A stretch of 64,000 nt of DNA, taken from assembly GCA_033085395.1 (NCBI GenBank), contig JANQBS010000155.1, positions 1-64,000 on the forward strand, given 5' to 3'. The position numbers and the translations under genes are program-made. The stretch is from Xanthoparmelia taractica (taxonomy: Eukaryota; Ascomycota; Lecanoromycetes; Lecanorales; Parmeliaceae). Positions 1 through 11,655 of the stretch are shown here, in pieces. The notes below the pieces were generated by a model. The model was not told the DNA's origin. It saw only the letters and a list, made by a program, of their open reading frames with translations, and searched no databases. How positions within the stretch are numbered: position 1 is the first letter of the stretch; every line of letters begins with the position of its first letter.

Positions 1-1944
1 AGAAGATATATTTCTTCTAAATAGATTAGCGATAACTAGAATAATAATTAGAAATATATAGATATATTAAAATTATAAATAGATATATATGTTCTTTCCT
101 AAGATAGCTTCTTAAATTCTTATAATCTAGCTCTCTAAGTTTACGTAGTAGAGATTTATTAGTCTTTCGCCACACGTTTTATATATTAATAAATAAACGT
201 ATCTTTATATTCGATATATAATTTTACTCGAGATTCTACTTATACGCGAATAACTTGATATTTAATAGTTAATCGTTCTTTTTAAGTTTTAATAGATCGC
301 AGCGCTTACGATCTAAAATATTATCTCTCTCTCTAATAATTAAAAAGATCTTATCTATTATATAATTAGAATAAATACTTTTTTATTAAAAATAATTATA
401 TACTTTACTCTACTTTTTTATCTTCTATATCTTCTTATAATAAGTTATTATTCTTATCGACGTAGATTATTATTTTAAGATAAACTTGAAGTTAAAGACG
501 TCGAGTAACGATATTTTTATATACGTTTTACGTAATTTTATTCTAAGTGTTAGCTTAAAAGAATTAATAATTAAAATAATAATTATAAAGATAAATAAAT
601 ATTATCTAAAGTCGACTTCTTGCTAGTAAAGAATTTTAATATATACTTTTCGCTATAAGTTTAAAATAATTATAAATTCGCTAATCTTTTTATAAACACG
701 AATATAATAATTCTTAGCGACGTTATTAACTTTTTTTACGCGTTTTAATTTTTTTTCTTAAAGATAAAAATATCGAGTCTTATTCTTAAGCGTTTAATGT
801 TAGGATTTTCGCTAAGATCTTAAATAACTTTACACTTTAATTAGTTATCTTTAGATCGATTAATTACGCTATAACGTAAAGTCTTAAATTTAAGATTATT
901 GAACTTTATATTAAAGAGCGAAAAGTGCGTTTAAGAATTTAATTATTTTTCTTTTTTAATAATTAAAAAAAAGATTAATAAAGAAATATAAAAATAAAAA
1001 AAGTGATTACTCTTATAAGATCGATACTCTATAGATTACGATTTAGCTAAGAATTATTAATTATATATTCTCTATTAGAATAGAAGTATATTAAATATCT
1101 TTAACTATATTAATAATAGAAACGCGTCTTAAATACTAGAACGAAAGAAAAATACGATAAATAAGAATTATTTAAGGGAAAAATTTAAGAGGAAAATTAT
1201 TTAGATACTAGTATCTATTATTAAAAGAATTACCGAGAAGAAAATCGATTAAGTATTAATTTCTACTATCTATTTAATGTGATAAGATTATTAAGAATTC
1301 TACGTATTAGCGTCTAAATCGATAAAATTTTAATACGCTTAAATAATTATTAGAATAATTACTAGAATTAATTATAAGATAAATTTATTCTTATAAAATC
1401 TTAATACTTATAATAAGAGTATTCTTCTTTCGCTTTTCGATTGTAAAATAAATTAATTTTAATATTATTGCGATAGATATCTGAAAGCATTAATAAATAA
1501 CATTGATTTTATCTATAACATCACGTTTTCTAAGATATGTTTATCATATACTTTTATTTTCTTTCTACTCTTTCTTCTATTATCTATTATTCTTCTAATA
1601 TTTATTATCCTTCTAATATTTATTATTCTTCTACTATTTATTTATCTATCTAATAAAGTTATTATTCTCGAATTTCGACTTTAAACCTTAGCTTTAATCT
1701 TAACTTCTTCGTTTTTAAGCTATAACTTATAAAAGAATTATTACGCGAGATAATATTTTGAAATAGATATATTAAATCTATAAATAAAATATTAAATATA
1801 AAGCTAATACGCGAGTAGACGATAGCACGTAAGAGTTGTTAGAACTGCAACCAGATCAAGTTAATAATAATGTGTAACGAATAAATTAAGTCTAAGGAGG
1901 AACTATCTAGCTGGAAAGGAATATCTATGAGGGACGTCAAGGCC

Positions 1945-2044
1945 TATAGGGGTTAGTCTCAATTGGGAAGGAAAGCCGTAGTCTTAATTGAGAAGGTAAG
2001 TCGACTTGATATTATAGATCTATATAATCGTTATACTCGTAATA
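1945..2044 (-). repeat. 3' LTR, RIP-mutated, with internal 25-bp duplication
   Basis: This is the left copy of the terminal repeat. Compared with the right copy it has TATTACGAG for TGTTACGAG and TATAATCG for TGTGGTCG-type positions, and the differences I can align are G-to-A or C-to-T in CpA/TpG context, as RIP predicts. It is exactly 25 bp longer because positions 1956-1980 (gtctcaattggg...) are followed by a diverged tandem copy at 1981-2005 (gtcttaattgag...). Confidence 0.7.
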
Positions 2045-2060
2045 TTATCCCCCCCCTCAT
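2045..2060 (-). other. polypurine tract of the retrotransposon
   Basis: On the minus strand, a run of eight G flanked by purines (ATGAGGGGGGGGATAA) directly precedes the LTR start TATTACGAG. This is where Ty3/Gypsy elements place the primer for plus-strand DNA synthesis. It supports the minus-strand orientation and marks the inner border of the 3' LTR. Confidence 0.7.
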
Positions 2061-2879
2061 ATAGCGATATTCTAGCGCTATAGAAGAATAGTATTTATAT
2101 ACATAAATGATTTCGAACGTCTAGAAGAAACGCATGCTAATATGAGAACGAAGTATAAGATATTTTGATTTGCCCGAAGCTAATCGAGTCTCTTCGTTAA
2201 GTCTATCGTGATATTGGCGAATAGGTTTAAATAATAAATAAAAATCAATCGAAGTCTAGTTCTCTATTGAGCCTAGCGTGGTTTATTAGAATATTGTCTA
2301 TGAAATTTATTTACTACTTTCTTAGAGTCTTCGAACTTATCTTAATTCGTATAGTATTAGTTATTATCTCTATCTAGATCGATCTATTTAACTTTATACT
2401 AAAGACGCTTATAATAACGTCTAAAGTCTAATATATCGTTTACGTCTTATAACTCTTTCTCGTTAATTATTATTAATCTAAGAAAATCGTGCTTCTATTC
2501 TAACAAAGAGTCTATAATTATAGACCTAAGCACCTTAAGGCTAAAAATTAGATAAATTCTTATATTATAAGAAAGTTCTAAATAATATAAGATATCGACT
2601 CGCTTTAGAACTCTATATAAATCCAGTTATTTATCTTCGAGATTCTTATAGAGGCGTTTGATTTTAATATTCTTAAACGATAATTAGATTTAATCGCTTA
2701 TATTATAAATAATCTTCTTACGATATTTGTTCGTCTATGCCTTTATAACTCTACGTATCTTCTTTAATTATAATCGTTCGAACTTTAGAATCTCCTTTAT
2801 CTTAATCGTAATATCTTCTATTTTTAAGACTTATAGACGTTCGCGTATAATCTTATAGAAAGTATAATCTCGATTAAAG

Positions 2880-5160
2880 AATATACGAAAGTAAAAATCT
2901 TAATTAAAATAAAAGAGAGTAAGGAATATAGCGAATAAGATATTGTTATTATTATTAAATTTCACTATAAGAACTTACTTAGCTTAATTATCTTACAAGT
3001 AATTATAATAGATACGAAGGCCTCGCTTTATATTCTAATTAGCCCTCTCGATTTAATCGTTCGTTTCGAGATAATATACGATAGATAAATTAATCTTAAT
3101 GCGTAGTCGCTTATAAAGACTTTTTTAGAGCGTAGATATAAATTAAATATTTCTATCTAATGTGAGAGATTATAATAACTCGTATAATCGAAAGAGGTTT
3201 CATATAAGAATTTAAATAAATTTCTCGAATAAATAATCGTTATCTTCTTAGTGATACGATACGTAGTAATATTTCTTTATAAGACGATATATAAGAATAT
3301 AGATAACGTTAAAATCGTTTAATAAAAGTAGATCTATAATAAAATCTATAAAAACGTCTTATTAACGACCTTAGAGAATTAAGAGAGATATTAATAGTTT
3401 ATTTATTTTATCTTTTAGGGCTTTACTGCGTTAATAGTAATAATAATTACGAATATACTATTTAATTATTTTAACGTAGTTAGGTTAATAGTAGTAACGT
3501 AGAAGTAAGTTAATTGTTCTTCGTATTCCTAGGTAATTATTAGAAGATTAATTATAAACCTTTCTTAATAGCTTCGTATAAAACTCGATTAAGATCTATA
3601 ATAGTTCGTTCTTAAAGAGGGCTTTATTAACGATACAACACCGACTTAGCGTATAATCATGGAATTTAATCTAATTATAATTCATCGCTTCACGAAATTC
3701 GTTATATATAGAATTCTCTTAATTAACTTTGTGAATTCGTTTAAATAGATCTTCTTCGACTTCTATAACTCAAATTTAAACTCGATTCGAGATAAGAATC
3801 GTTTAATATTAATATTAACTTCTTTTATTAGCTTCGTTCGCTAAGATAGATAATAATATCCTCGTTAGGGCGTCGGCTTTACTATTAACTATTCTCGTAC
3901 GAAAGATAATTTAAAAGTTAAATTTAGATAGAATATCTAGATAGCGAGCTTAACGGCGTGTAAGCTTCTTTTTCATAAATGTTTTCAGGGCCTAATAATC
4001 AATAAACACTTAAATAGATAACTCAATATATTTTAGTTCGGGTCGCTAGTGTTCGAAGTATCGAATAATCGCTAGCAACTTTTTATTATAAATCTAATAG
4101 TTATATTTCGCTAAAATTATACTCTTACTATAGAATATTATCGAGTATAAGACTTTATCGTTATTATATTAAGATAAGATTTCTCTTAGTATATAATTAG
4201 AAGAATTAGTCTTAAGAATAGTCTAACGTTTAAAATTAAAATAACGTAAAACTAAGATAGTAATTATATATTTTTTAAGATTATCGAATAATTTAACGTA
4301 GATCTTATTTTAAATAAAGAAAGTATTCTTCTTCGTAAGATTAATTAGAGATCTAATTAACTTAAAAAACTTATAAATAAAGCGTTAATAGAAGTTTATA
4401 AATCTTATAAAGTCTTAGATCTTCTTTAGATTCGTAGAGATACTTTAATTAAATATAATCTCGATTTTATAAGAATTTGTTCGTAGATTAATTTCTAATA
4501 TAATAACTTCTAGAAACACGATCTCTTTTATATCGAATTCGCATTTTTTAATATTAATCTATAGATTAGTCTTTCTCAGACGTTAAAGAACTTATTTAAT
4601 ATACTTTTAATATTTCGTCTTCTTTTAATTATAAATAAGAATATCGTTTAAATAGACTTAATAGAAGTTATTTAGGAAATCGAATAGAATATTATTAATG
4701 TATTGTTAAAAGATGCTTGATTTATTCGTTAGTTTAAAGAGTAGTATTCGATACTTATAGATTTCGAGAACTATAATAAAGATCGTATAATTCTTATTAT
4801 CGAAGTTTATTCGTAGCTTATTAAATACGGCGATAATATCTAGACGAGTAAGATATTAATATCTTTTAATTTTATTAATAACTTTCTTTATTAGGGGAAG
4901 TAAGTATTAATTATATTTCGTTATAGCGTTTAATTTTCGATAGTTTATATAAAAACGAAGATTATCGTTAATCTTTAGAATAAATAGAATTAATAATAAG
5001 TAAGAAGTCTTACTAGAAGTAATAAAACCCTTAAATAGATTATCTATTAGATATTCTTTGATTTTTTAAAGCTTATAGAAAGATATACGATAGACGCGAC
5101 TTTAAAACGACTTGAAGTTACTAAGAAACTCGATTTTATAATTATAAGGGCGATGCGAAG
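2880..5160 (-). pseudogene. pol remnant: reverse transcriptase, RNase H, integrase
   Basis: Minus-strand translation, with frequent stops, shows family landmarks in order. Reverse transcriptase covers about 5160-4500, with a block reading DIIAVFNKLRINFDN and, further on, VYLNDILIY where active enzymes have the YLDD/YVDD-type catalytic motif. RNase H covers about 4260-3800, with a block near 4085-4060 resembling KELLAIIRCFE and, near 3990-3900, the region resembling TRRQARYLDILS and KADALTR. Integrase covers about 3650-2880, with a block near 3085-3000 resembling the HPETDG..ERANQ core. Stops stand mostly where CAA or TGG codons would be expected, as RIP produces. No intact frame remains. Confidence 0.78.
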
Positions 5161-7142
5161 AGAGCTAATCGATCTTAAAACGATTAAAAATATCTAGATA
5201 CTTATAATACTTAGAAGAAAGTTGCTTCTTAACGTCGCTTAGATTCTAAGTAGTAGTCTTCACTAAAGAAAGATTTATTTCTTTCGCTTAAGACTTAGCG
5301 TTATATACTATTTTTCGATTAATATCTTTTATCGATATCGCGAATAAGTAAGTTTTAAAGTATTTCACCTATTTAATTAGTATCGTAAAGAAAGCGATAG
5401 CGATGCTATAAATAGAGAATAATTAATTCTTAGATCCAGATTAGAGACGAGTAAAGATTTTTAATCGAGATTAAATTAATTTAAGAGTTTTTATTAAGAA
5501 TATCGATTTAATAAAGAAATAAGTGAGAAAAATAAAAGAAGTTTATAATAAATAATCTCGAAAGAGAATAGAGTCGTTACTTATATCTAATAATATATTA
5601 AAGCGATTTATTCATAATTTATCTAGAATAACTATATATTACCTCAAATTCGCTATAAGCATTAAGACTATAAATTTCTTATATCTCGAAAAAATAAGAT
5701 TTGAGTATATGGCGTGAATAATAAATTTCTTGCTAAGCTACTCGTTATAGTCTCGAATTAGTCTAGACTTTATAAGAGAAATAAGTTATATACTTAATAG
5801 CTAATAAATCTCGTAAATTAGACGTTTATTAATAAACGCGTATTCGATAGTCTTTATATTAATAAGAATTTAAACGTAATAGATCTTTTCTTAGAAAGTT
5901 AGGCTTTCTTGAATTAAAAACGATTTCGAAGCGAATAATTTACGTCGAGTCTCCTCTAGATTACATAAGAATAGAACCTCACTTTAATTTATAATTATAA
6001 ATAAGATTACGAGTTTTTCAAATCGAATTATTTAGACTTCGATTTCATAAAACTCTCTTTAATCTAACTTTCTATCTTATTAACTCGATAAGGAAATCAA
6101 CGTTTTAAATAAGCGAAGAATAAGTGTTTCTTCTCATAACAAATATAGTAGATATTCTCTTTTTAATTCTCGATAGTCTTTCGCTATTATCGCTTTATAA
6201 TAGAGAAGAAAAAGCGTTAAGAAATTAGATTTATTCGAGAAAAGAAGATATTTGTAAAATTAGAGATAAACGTCACACGCTTAGAGATTCGAGCCTTATT
6301 TATTATATTCTTAATCTTCTTAATTATTTTCTTCTAATATATAATATAATACTTATTATTTATTCGAGTTAAGAATACTTTTAGAGCGAATATCGTAATA
6401 AACTCGATAGAAGAGTTAATCTAAGCTATGCGAAGACGAGAAGCGAGCTTCTTATTTATATCTCGAAGTTAAGCTTTATTTAATATATTTAACTTTAAGA
6501 CGAGACGTCTAAAGTCTTAATAAAAGTCGTTAAACGAGAGGTCTTTCTACTCTAAGACCTTATATTCGCGAGCTCTATTTACTTTATAATTCGAGTTCTC
6601 GAATAACTTTTATAGATCGTCTAGAATCTTATTGATAATTTAATAAAGATTAAAACTTAGACGATAAGATCGAGTATAGATAACTTTAGCTACTTTCTTA
6701 TCAATGCGTAACTTAACGTAAATAATTTTAACTAGCTTATTATCGAAATAATTTTAATTAATCTTCAACTTACTAAATATTTAATTAATTTAGTTATCTT
6801 ATTAAGATTTTTTATCGTCGATTAATATTAAAAAATATAAAAACTTTTCGAAGCGTCTAACTAAGATTTAAATCTATATCGAATTAATAGATTTCTCACG
6901 AGATCTTCGAAGTTATTACTAGAAATTCTACACTTATTGTTATAAATAGTCACGAGCTAATTAAACTCGATCGAGTGCGGTCTTAGCCTTCTCCTTCTTC
7001 TTTCGTTCTTTTTTATACTTTTATTTATAATTTAAATTATCTTTAAGTAAGAAATCGTATAATTAAATAACTTTTACCTCGAGATCGTATTATTCGCGAA
7101 GCTTATTTAAAATAATTAGAAACTCTTCGAGGTTTATAGGTC

Positions 7143-7217
7143 TGTAGGGGTTAGTCTCAATTGGGAAGGTAAGTCGACTTGATATTGCAGGTCTATGTGG
7201 TCGTCACACTCGTAACA
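7143..7217 (-). repeat. 5' LTR of the Ty3/Gypsy element (75 bp)
   Basis: On the coding (minus) strand this copy starts TGTTACGAGTGTGACG and ends ACCCCTACA, giving the usual TG...CA ends. It keeps its CA/TG dinucleotides and so looks almost unmutated, unlike the pol region. It matches the left copy over its whole length, apart from a 25-bp insertion in that copy and a series of G-to-A and C-to-T changes. 75 bp is short for a fungal Gypsy LTR; similarity may extend a few bases inward (aggtct against aggcct), so the inner edge is uncertain. Confidence 0.7.
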
Positions 7218-8042
7218 AGAGTAAAGAAAAGATTAGAGAAATTATAATACACGTAGCTAATATTAGATAATCTTAAGTGTAATTAATTACTTCTATATAG
7301 TCTTTAAGTATTTAATTATTAAGATTAATTAAGAAAAGTAAATTAGCGTAAGAATTATCGAGTAATAATGCTCGAAAACGTAGATAAAAAGCTAAAAGTA
7401 AGTCTAATCTCGAATCTATCTATTCTATTTTATTAATAAACTATAACTATTATTTTATATGAGATTCGTCGCTATTAAAGAAAATTTAATTTAATAATTC
7501 TTAAGCTCTTCTTTTCGCGAGTAATAAGAGAGATCGCGATAATATATATAAAGAAGATACGTTTTTTTAGATCGATTATTAAGATTATTTATAAGTCGGC
7601 GAAAGCTTTTCTTTATTATATATTCGAAGATATTAATCTTTATATTATTTATATAAAGCGTGTAACTTTAATAACTAAAAATATATAATTATAAAAAATA
7701 ATTATAAATTTTTTTTATAATGCGAAGAAAGAAGAGAAGAATTTATTATTATAGAATAAATAATAGATTACTATTATAATTAGCGTGTTAGTAATTCTTC
7801 TAATAATTAAATAAATTAAATATACTAATAGTAATAGAAATAGCTCGTTAAGCTCTAGATAATTACAAAGATCTTTCGTAATACGATATTGAATACGATA
7901 GCGAGCTTAGCTTAATAATGTGATAATAAAGTAAAGTAATAGTGATAACGATAATAAAGTAAAGTAATAATTAGAATAATAACTAGAATATATTCGCATA
8001 ATTCTATATAGAGTAACTTCTTCTATATATAGTATATTTCCC

Positions 8043-8235
8043 ATACCTCTACATATAACATGAGATATCCCTATATATATTAGAAATTTCTTAGATTATT
8101 CTATAATATTAGCATATCTCCTAGATCATTTTATAAAAATCAAATGATATGATCTTAATATCATATCATATCATGGTATGGTATCGACACCCCATATCCC
8201 AGACCATCCCAGATCTTTCCGACCCGTACTAGTAG
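8043..8235 (+). repeat. direct repeat, copy A
   Basis: This starts atacctctacatata and ends tttccgacccgtac. It matches copy B at 8495-8672 through shared landmarks in the same order: acctctacata, tagaaatttc, cagattatt-like, tcatgata-rich stretch, agacc, ctttccgacccgta. Copy A keeps a GC-richer, unmutated core at about 8165-8240. It may be part of another retroelement terminus, but I cannot classify it. Confidence 0.55.
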
Positions 8236-8494
8236 GGAAGAGATCGGCTTGGCGATCTTACGCAGATTGCAATTTAAGAAAATAATGTATTGTAGTTATT
8301 ATTCTAGCTATTACTTATTAGAATAGCTATATTTACTTAGCGAGATTAAATTAGAAGGAAGTTTATCTTAATATCACTTATTAAGTGTCGGAGTTTAATA
8401 ATTACTTAAGCTAATTTCGCCCTAACTTATATATTAACCTGGAATTTTCTTATCTTATTCGTTACCTAATATGAGAAATAATCTACATTATAAA

Positions 8495-8672
8495 ATACCT
8501 CTACATATACTAGAAATTTCCCAGATTATTTCATAATACTAGTAATTTTTCATTTTATATCTTTATAAGTGATTTAATATAATCCTTTCATGATACTCTC
8601 TCATGATATAATATAATACGATATAATATGAAATATCTTATCAAATATACCAGACCTTTCCGACCCGTAGTC
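8495..8672 (+). repeat. direct repeat, copy B
   Basis: This is the second copy of the sequence at 8043-8235, in the same orientation and about 450 bp away. It is diverged and richer in AT, but ends with the same ctttccgacccgta. The spacing and orientation suit a tandem duplication or two nested or solo LTR-like ends. Confidence 0.5.
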
Positions 8673-9908
8673 GTCTATTAAAAGTTACTCGCTATATTAT
8701 TTCTAGCTATAGACGATCAAGTAAAAGATTAATATTATCGCAAATATTCTATCTCGATATAATTAGCTTCTTAAGAAGCTTCGAGAGTCTACGACTTATC
8801 TTAGTAGTAGAATATCGATAATATAGAAGCTTAGAAATCTTAAGATTATAATTCTCGAAGAAGCTATGAAGAAGCTATAAATTAAAGTAAAGATACTAAG
8901 TGTGTATTTACGAAGATAAGGATAATAGAGCGATTTAAAGCTTTTTATTTCTAATTATAATTAGAGTAATAGATATATAATATAAAAAGAAATCTCGAAT
9001 AGTAGAGATTAAAGTTTTTTCTATTTATAATTAATAGCACTTCTCTAATTCTATTTCGTTTATTAAAACTTTAATAAAATAAGATATTTTTTCTTTAACG
9101 CGAAGCACGAATCTATAGAGAATCGCGTTATCGTCGTATCTCTATTAGTAATAATAAAAGATAATTAAATAAATACTATTAGATATAACTCTCGAAAAGC
9201 TATTAATACGTGTAATCTATAAAACGTCTCGCTTAAATTCGAGTATAACTCTATATTCGATTTAGTCTAATAATAGAGAGATTATTAGTGTAGAGAAACT
9301 TTAATAATTATATCATAATTCGAGACTAGACCATATAACGATTATAGGGCAAATATTACTTATAGAAAGCTCGCTTATCTTTCGAGAACGAACAGATAGA
9401 CTTCGTAATCAGCGCGCGTCGATTAGTAGATATACGTCGATCTTGACTCTACTTCGGGCTACTGAAGCTATCACTAGAAAAATAATATAAAGTCTTACTA
9501 CGTACGCCCTACCTCCCCAATAATTAGTAGAGATCAACACTTTCGCATTCGTAACCCAGTCGAGGAATTCTTGATAATATAGTTTCCTCTCTTAAAGTAA
9601 TTATAATATTACGTTTATTTCTTAGCTAATAGTATCTATGCGAACCGAATCGTATATGCGATCGAGTAATCTAAGGATTCAGGCACACGAAGAAAGAGAA
9701 TAATATCGCCTCGCCCCTTAAATGTAAGAATTACTTTCTTATATCTATAAGAAAGAAATTATTCTTCTAAAAAACAATATTAAGACTTCGTAGAATTTAG
9801 GATATATATCTTTTAGACGCAAATTTCGTTGTTATTTCGAGTATAGCATCTTTCAATAGTCGATATATCGTTAATGAAGGATCATTAATGTCCTCTCCAC
9901 TTCGGAGA

Positions 9909-11413
9909 TCACATAACTTTGCTCTTACCCAGTGGGAATAGTGGCATCGTCCCATAAACCCTATTTTGCTTAATGACCTGATGCTGGATGGCGTTTTTGT
10001 CGAGTTCACAAAACACTAACTCGAGATGCTCGCCATCGTTGCTCTCACCGTCGGGAAACGCCAAGACACGAACGGGAATTTTGAAGATACTGAGCTCCGT
10101 GATCCCTGCACAAGTATTGCGTAACAAGGCCGATGGTGTGGAATTAACAGCCAAGGCGGTAACTTCTCCGATAGAGTCCCAACAAGTGGACAAGATTCCC
10201 GTGATACCAGCGTACAAGACGTGAGACAAAGCGAGGACACAGTACGCAAGGAGGAAGCATAAAGCGAGTTTCGGTGTCGGGCCACGCGTGGTATACGCAA
10301 AACCCTCAAAACTGGAATATACGCGAAGTTTGACCCAATCTTTGCTTTCGACAGGGTCGACGACAAATGCGTCACCTTTCCCGGAGAACCAATCGTTACC
10401 ATCCAAGCCCACGGATCCATCTGGTTCGACGAGTGGCTTGACCCTGCCTTGCAGTTGACTCGTAGGTCCGATTCTGGCAAGGCCATTTGCCAACAAAGCA
10501 GCCAATATGACCTTTGTGCTGACTTCGATGTCCGGCACAAGGAATTGTGAAGCCATAAGATGGTTGAAGAGGGTAGTGTTCAAACCCGCGATGGATGGAT
10601 TCAAATATTGAGCCCAATCTTCCGTCACGGTAACAGGTTTCTGGGGAAATAAAGGAAGATAGAATTGGTTTTCTTCGGACTGGGTAACTTCTTCGGCGAC
10701 AGAACCGAACTGTGAGCCCTCTCCATTCGGGCTGGGCTCTTCCGCGTTAAGATCTATCTCACTGTTGACAGTCTGCGAGCCGCCTCCGAAAGTCGACATG
10801 TTCAACTTGGATGCTCCCCAACCAGCGCCCAAATTACACATGAGAACTTCTTGAGTTGTATTGCCTGGGGCACGCGGCAGCATTACTACCGCTCTGATCG
10901 CCGTACCATTGAATGGATCTTGAGCAAACTCGATCCATCTCAAGCGGTAGTCGTGTTGGAGACCAGGAGTTTCTAGAATCTGGGACCTTGTGATTCCTGG
11001 GTATATAAAGGCATGAATGGGAAAATGGAATTGTTAAATGCGCTAGCATTTAGCATTTGCGTAGATCCCAAAGAGGGCAGGAAGGCCACAGGATTCTCAT
11101 CTTCATGACCATGAAAAGTGTCGTGTACACAAGATGCGATAGTGTAAGGTTGGTAGTACCCAGTGTTAAGACCGTCTGAGATGGACATATAAGTCTCAAT
11201 TGCTTGCCACCCAATCGAGGGACAAGCATTTTCAATTATCAAAGGATCTGAGACTTCACAGTCTGTTGAAATTTGACTAGCATTCGTCCTGCGAAAAGTC
11301 AGATCACATGAGCGTAACAGCAGAGCTGAATAGGATTTCAGACGAGTCAGGCCACAAATGGTCGGTCTCATTATCCTCATTGGAATCCTTACAAGGGATA
11401 ACGCTAAAGACAA
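9909..11413 (-). pseudogene. frameshifted fungal membrane protein of unknown function
   Basis: Two minus-strand reading blocks belong together: 11413-10973 (about 146 codons, ending ...FPFMPLYTQESQG) and a downstream block ending at 9909 (344 codons from 10943, open further up). The downstream frame stays open above its first candidate start and reads YPGITRSQILETPGLQHDY, which I recall as continuous with PLY in related fungal proteins. The frames differ by two bases at a TATATA run near 11002-11007, and no GT-AG intron bridges them, so a TA-unit insertion is the simplest explanation. The C-terminal half holds a hydrophobic helix (LALCFLLAYCVLALSHVLYA) and the family-like stretch FCELDKNAIQHQVIKQNR. 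Function is unknown. It is the first gene-like sequence beside the RIP block. The alternatives are a sequencing error or an unusual intron. Confidence 0.6.
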
Positions 11414-11655
11414 ATCTAGCCCTGAACTTCTTGCCTCTCCGACTCGTCCTCTCGACCCTCACCCGTTTCACCTTCTGACGCTATCATGACACTATCAAGT
11501 TCGGATTGTAACTGCTAAGATCTCTAGAGAGTCGTACTGAGTTGAGATAAGGAAATGATTAATTGAAAACCTAGTCTCGAGTCCTAATCCCATATAAAGA
11601 ATGTTGACAGATACCAATATTTTCCTTGATGCCCGTCGGAAGAGTTCCGCTGAAT

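Larger units (their letters stand above)
1945..7217 (-). mobile_element. RIP-inactivated Ty3/Gypsy LTR retrotransposon
   Basis: The remnant is about 5.3 kb and reads right to left. It is bounded by two related terminal sequences (7143-7217 and 1945-2044) that begin TGTTACGAG or its mutated form and end CCCTACA on the coding strand. Between them, on the minus strand, are pol remnants in the order reverse transcriptase, RNase H, integrase, which is the Ty3/Gypsy (Metaviridae) order; Copia elements place integrase first. A polypurine tract abuts the left LTR, as expected just before a 3' LTR. The gag/protease part should lie at about 5300-7100 but is too mutated to assign. All frames carry many stops, so the element cannot be autonomous. 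I see no matching target-site duplication: the 5-bp flanks are aggcc on the left and agagt on the right. Confidence 0.82.
1..9790. other. AT-rich RIP-mutated repeat block
   Basis: The block is very rich in A and T and has almost no CA or TG dinucleotides, while CG dinucleotides (tcga, cgtcg, acgcg) remain common. This is the pattern left by repeat-induced point mutation, which converts CpA to TpA on both strands of repeated DNA in ascomycetes. No open frame of useful length exists, and translation of either strand runs into TAA/TAG every few codons. A few islands keep CA/TG and look less mutated: about 1800-1990, 7140-7220, 8160-8290 and 9340-9720. The block ends sharply near 9.8 kb, where codon-like sequence starts. 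It contains the Ty3/Gypsy remnant and the direct repeats listed separately; the remainder (1-1900, 5200-7100, 7250-8040, 8700-9790) is probably other decayed transposon sequence that I cannot classify. Confidence 0.9.

Noticed and set aside
1..9790. CRISPR array or tRNA genes within the AT-rich block
   Set aside because: No regularly spaced repeats and no tRNA-like cloverleaf were apparent; the organism is eukaryotic and the repeats present fit decayed transposons.
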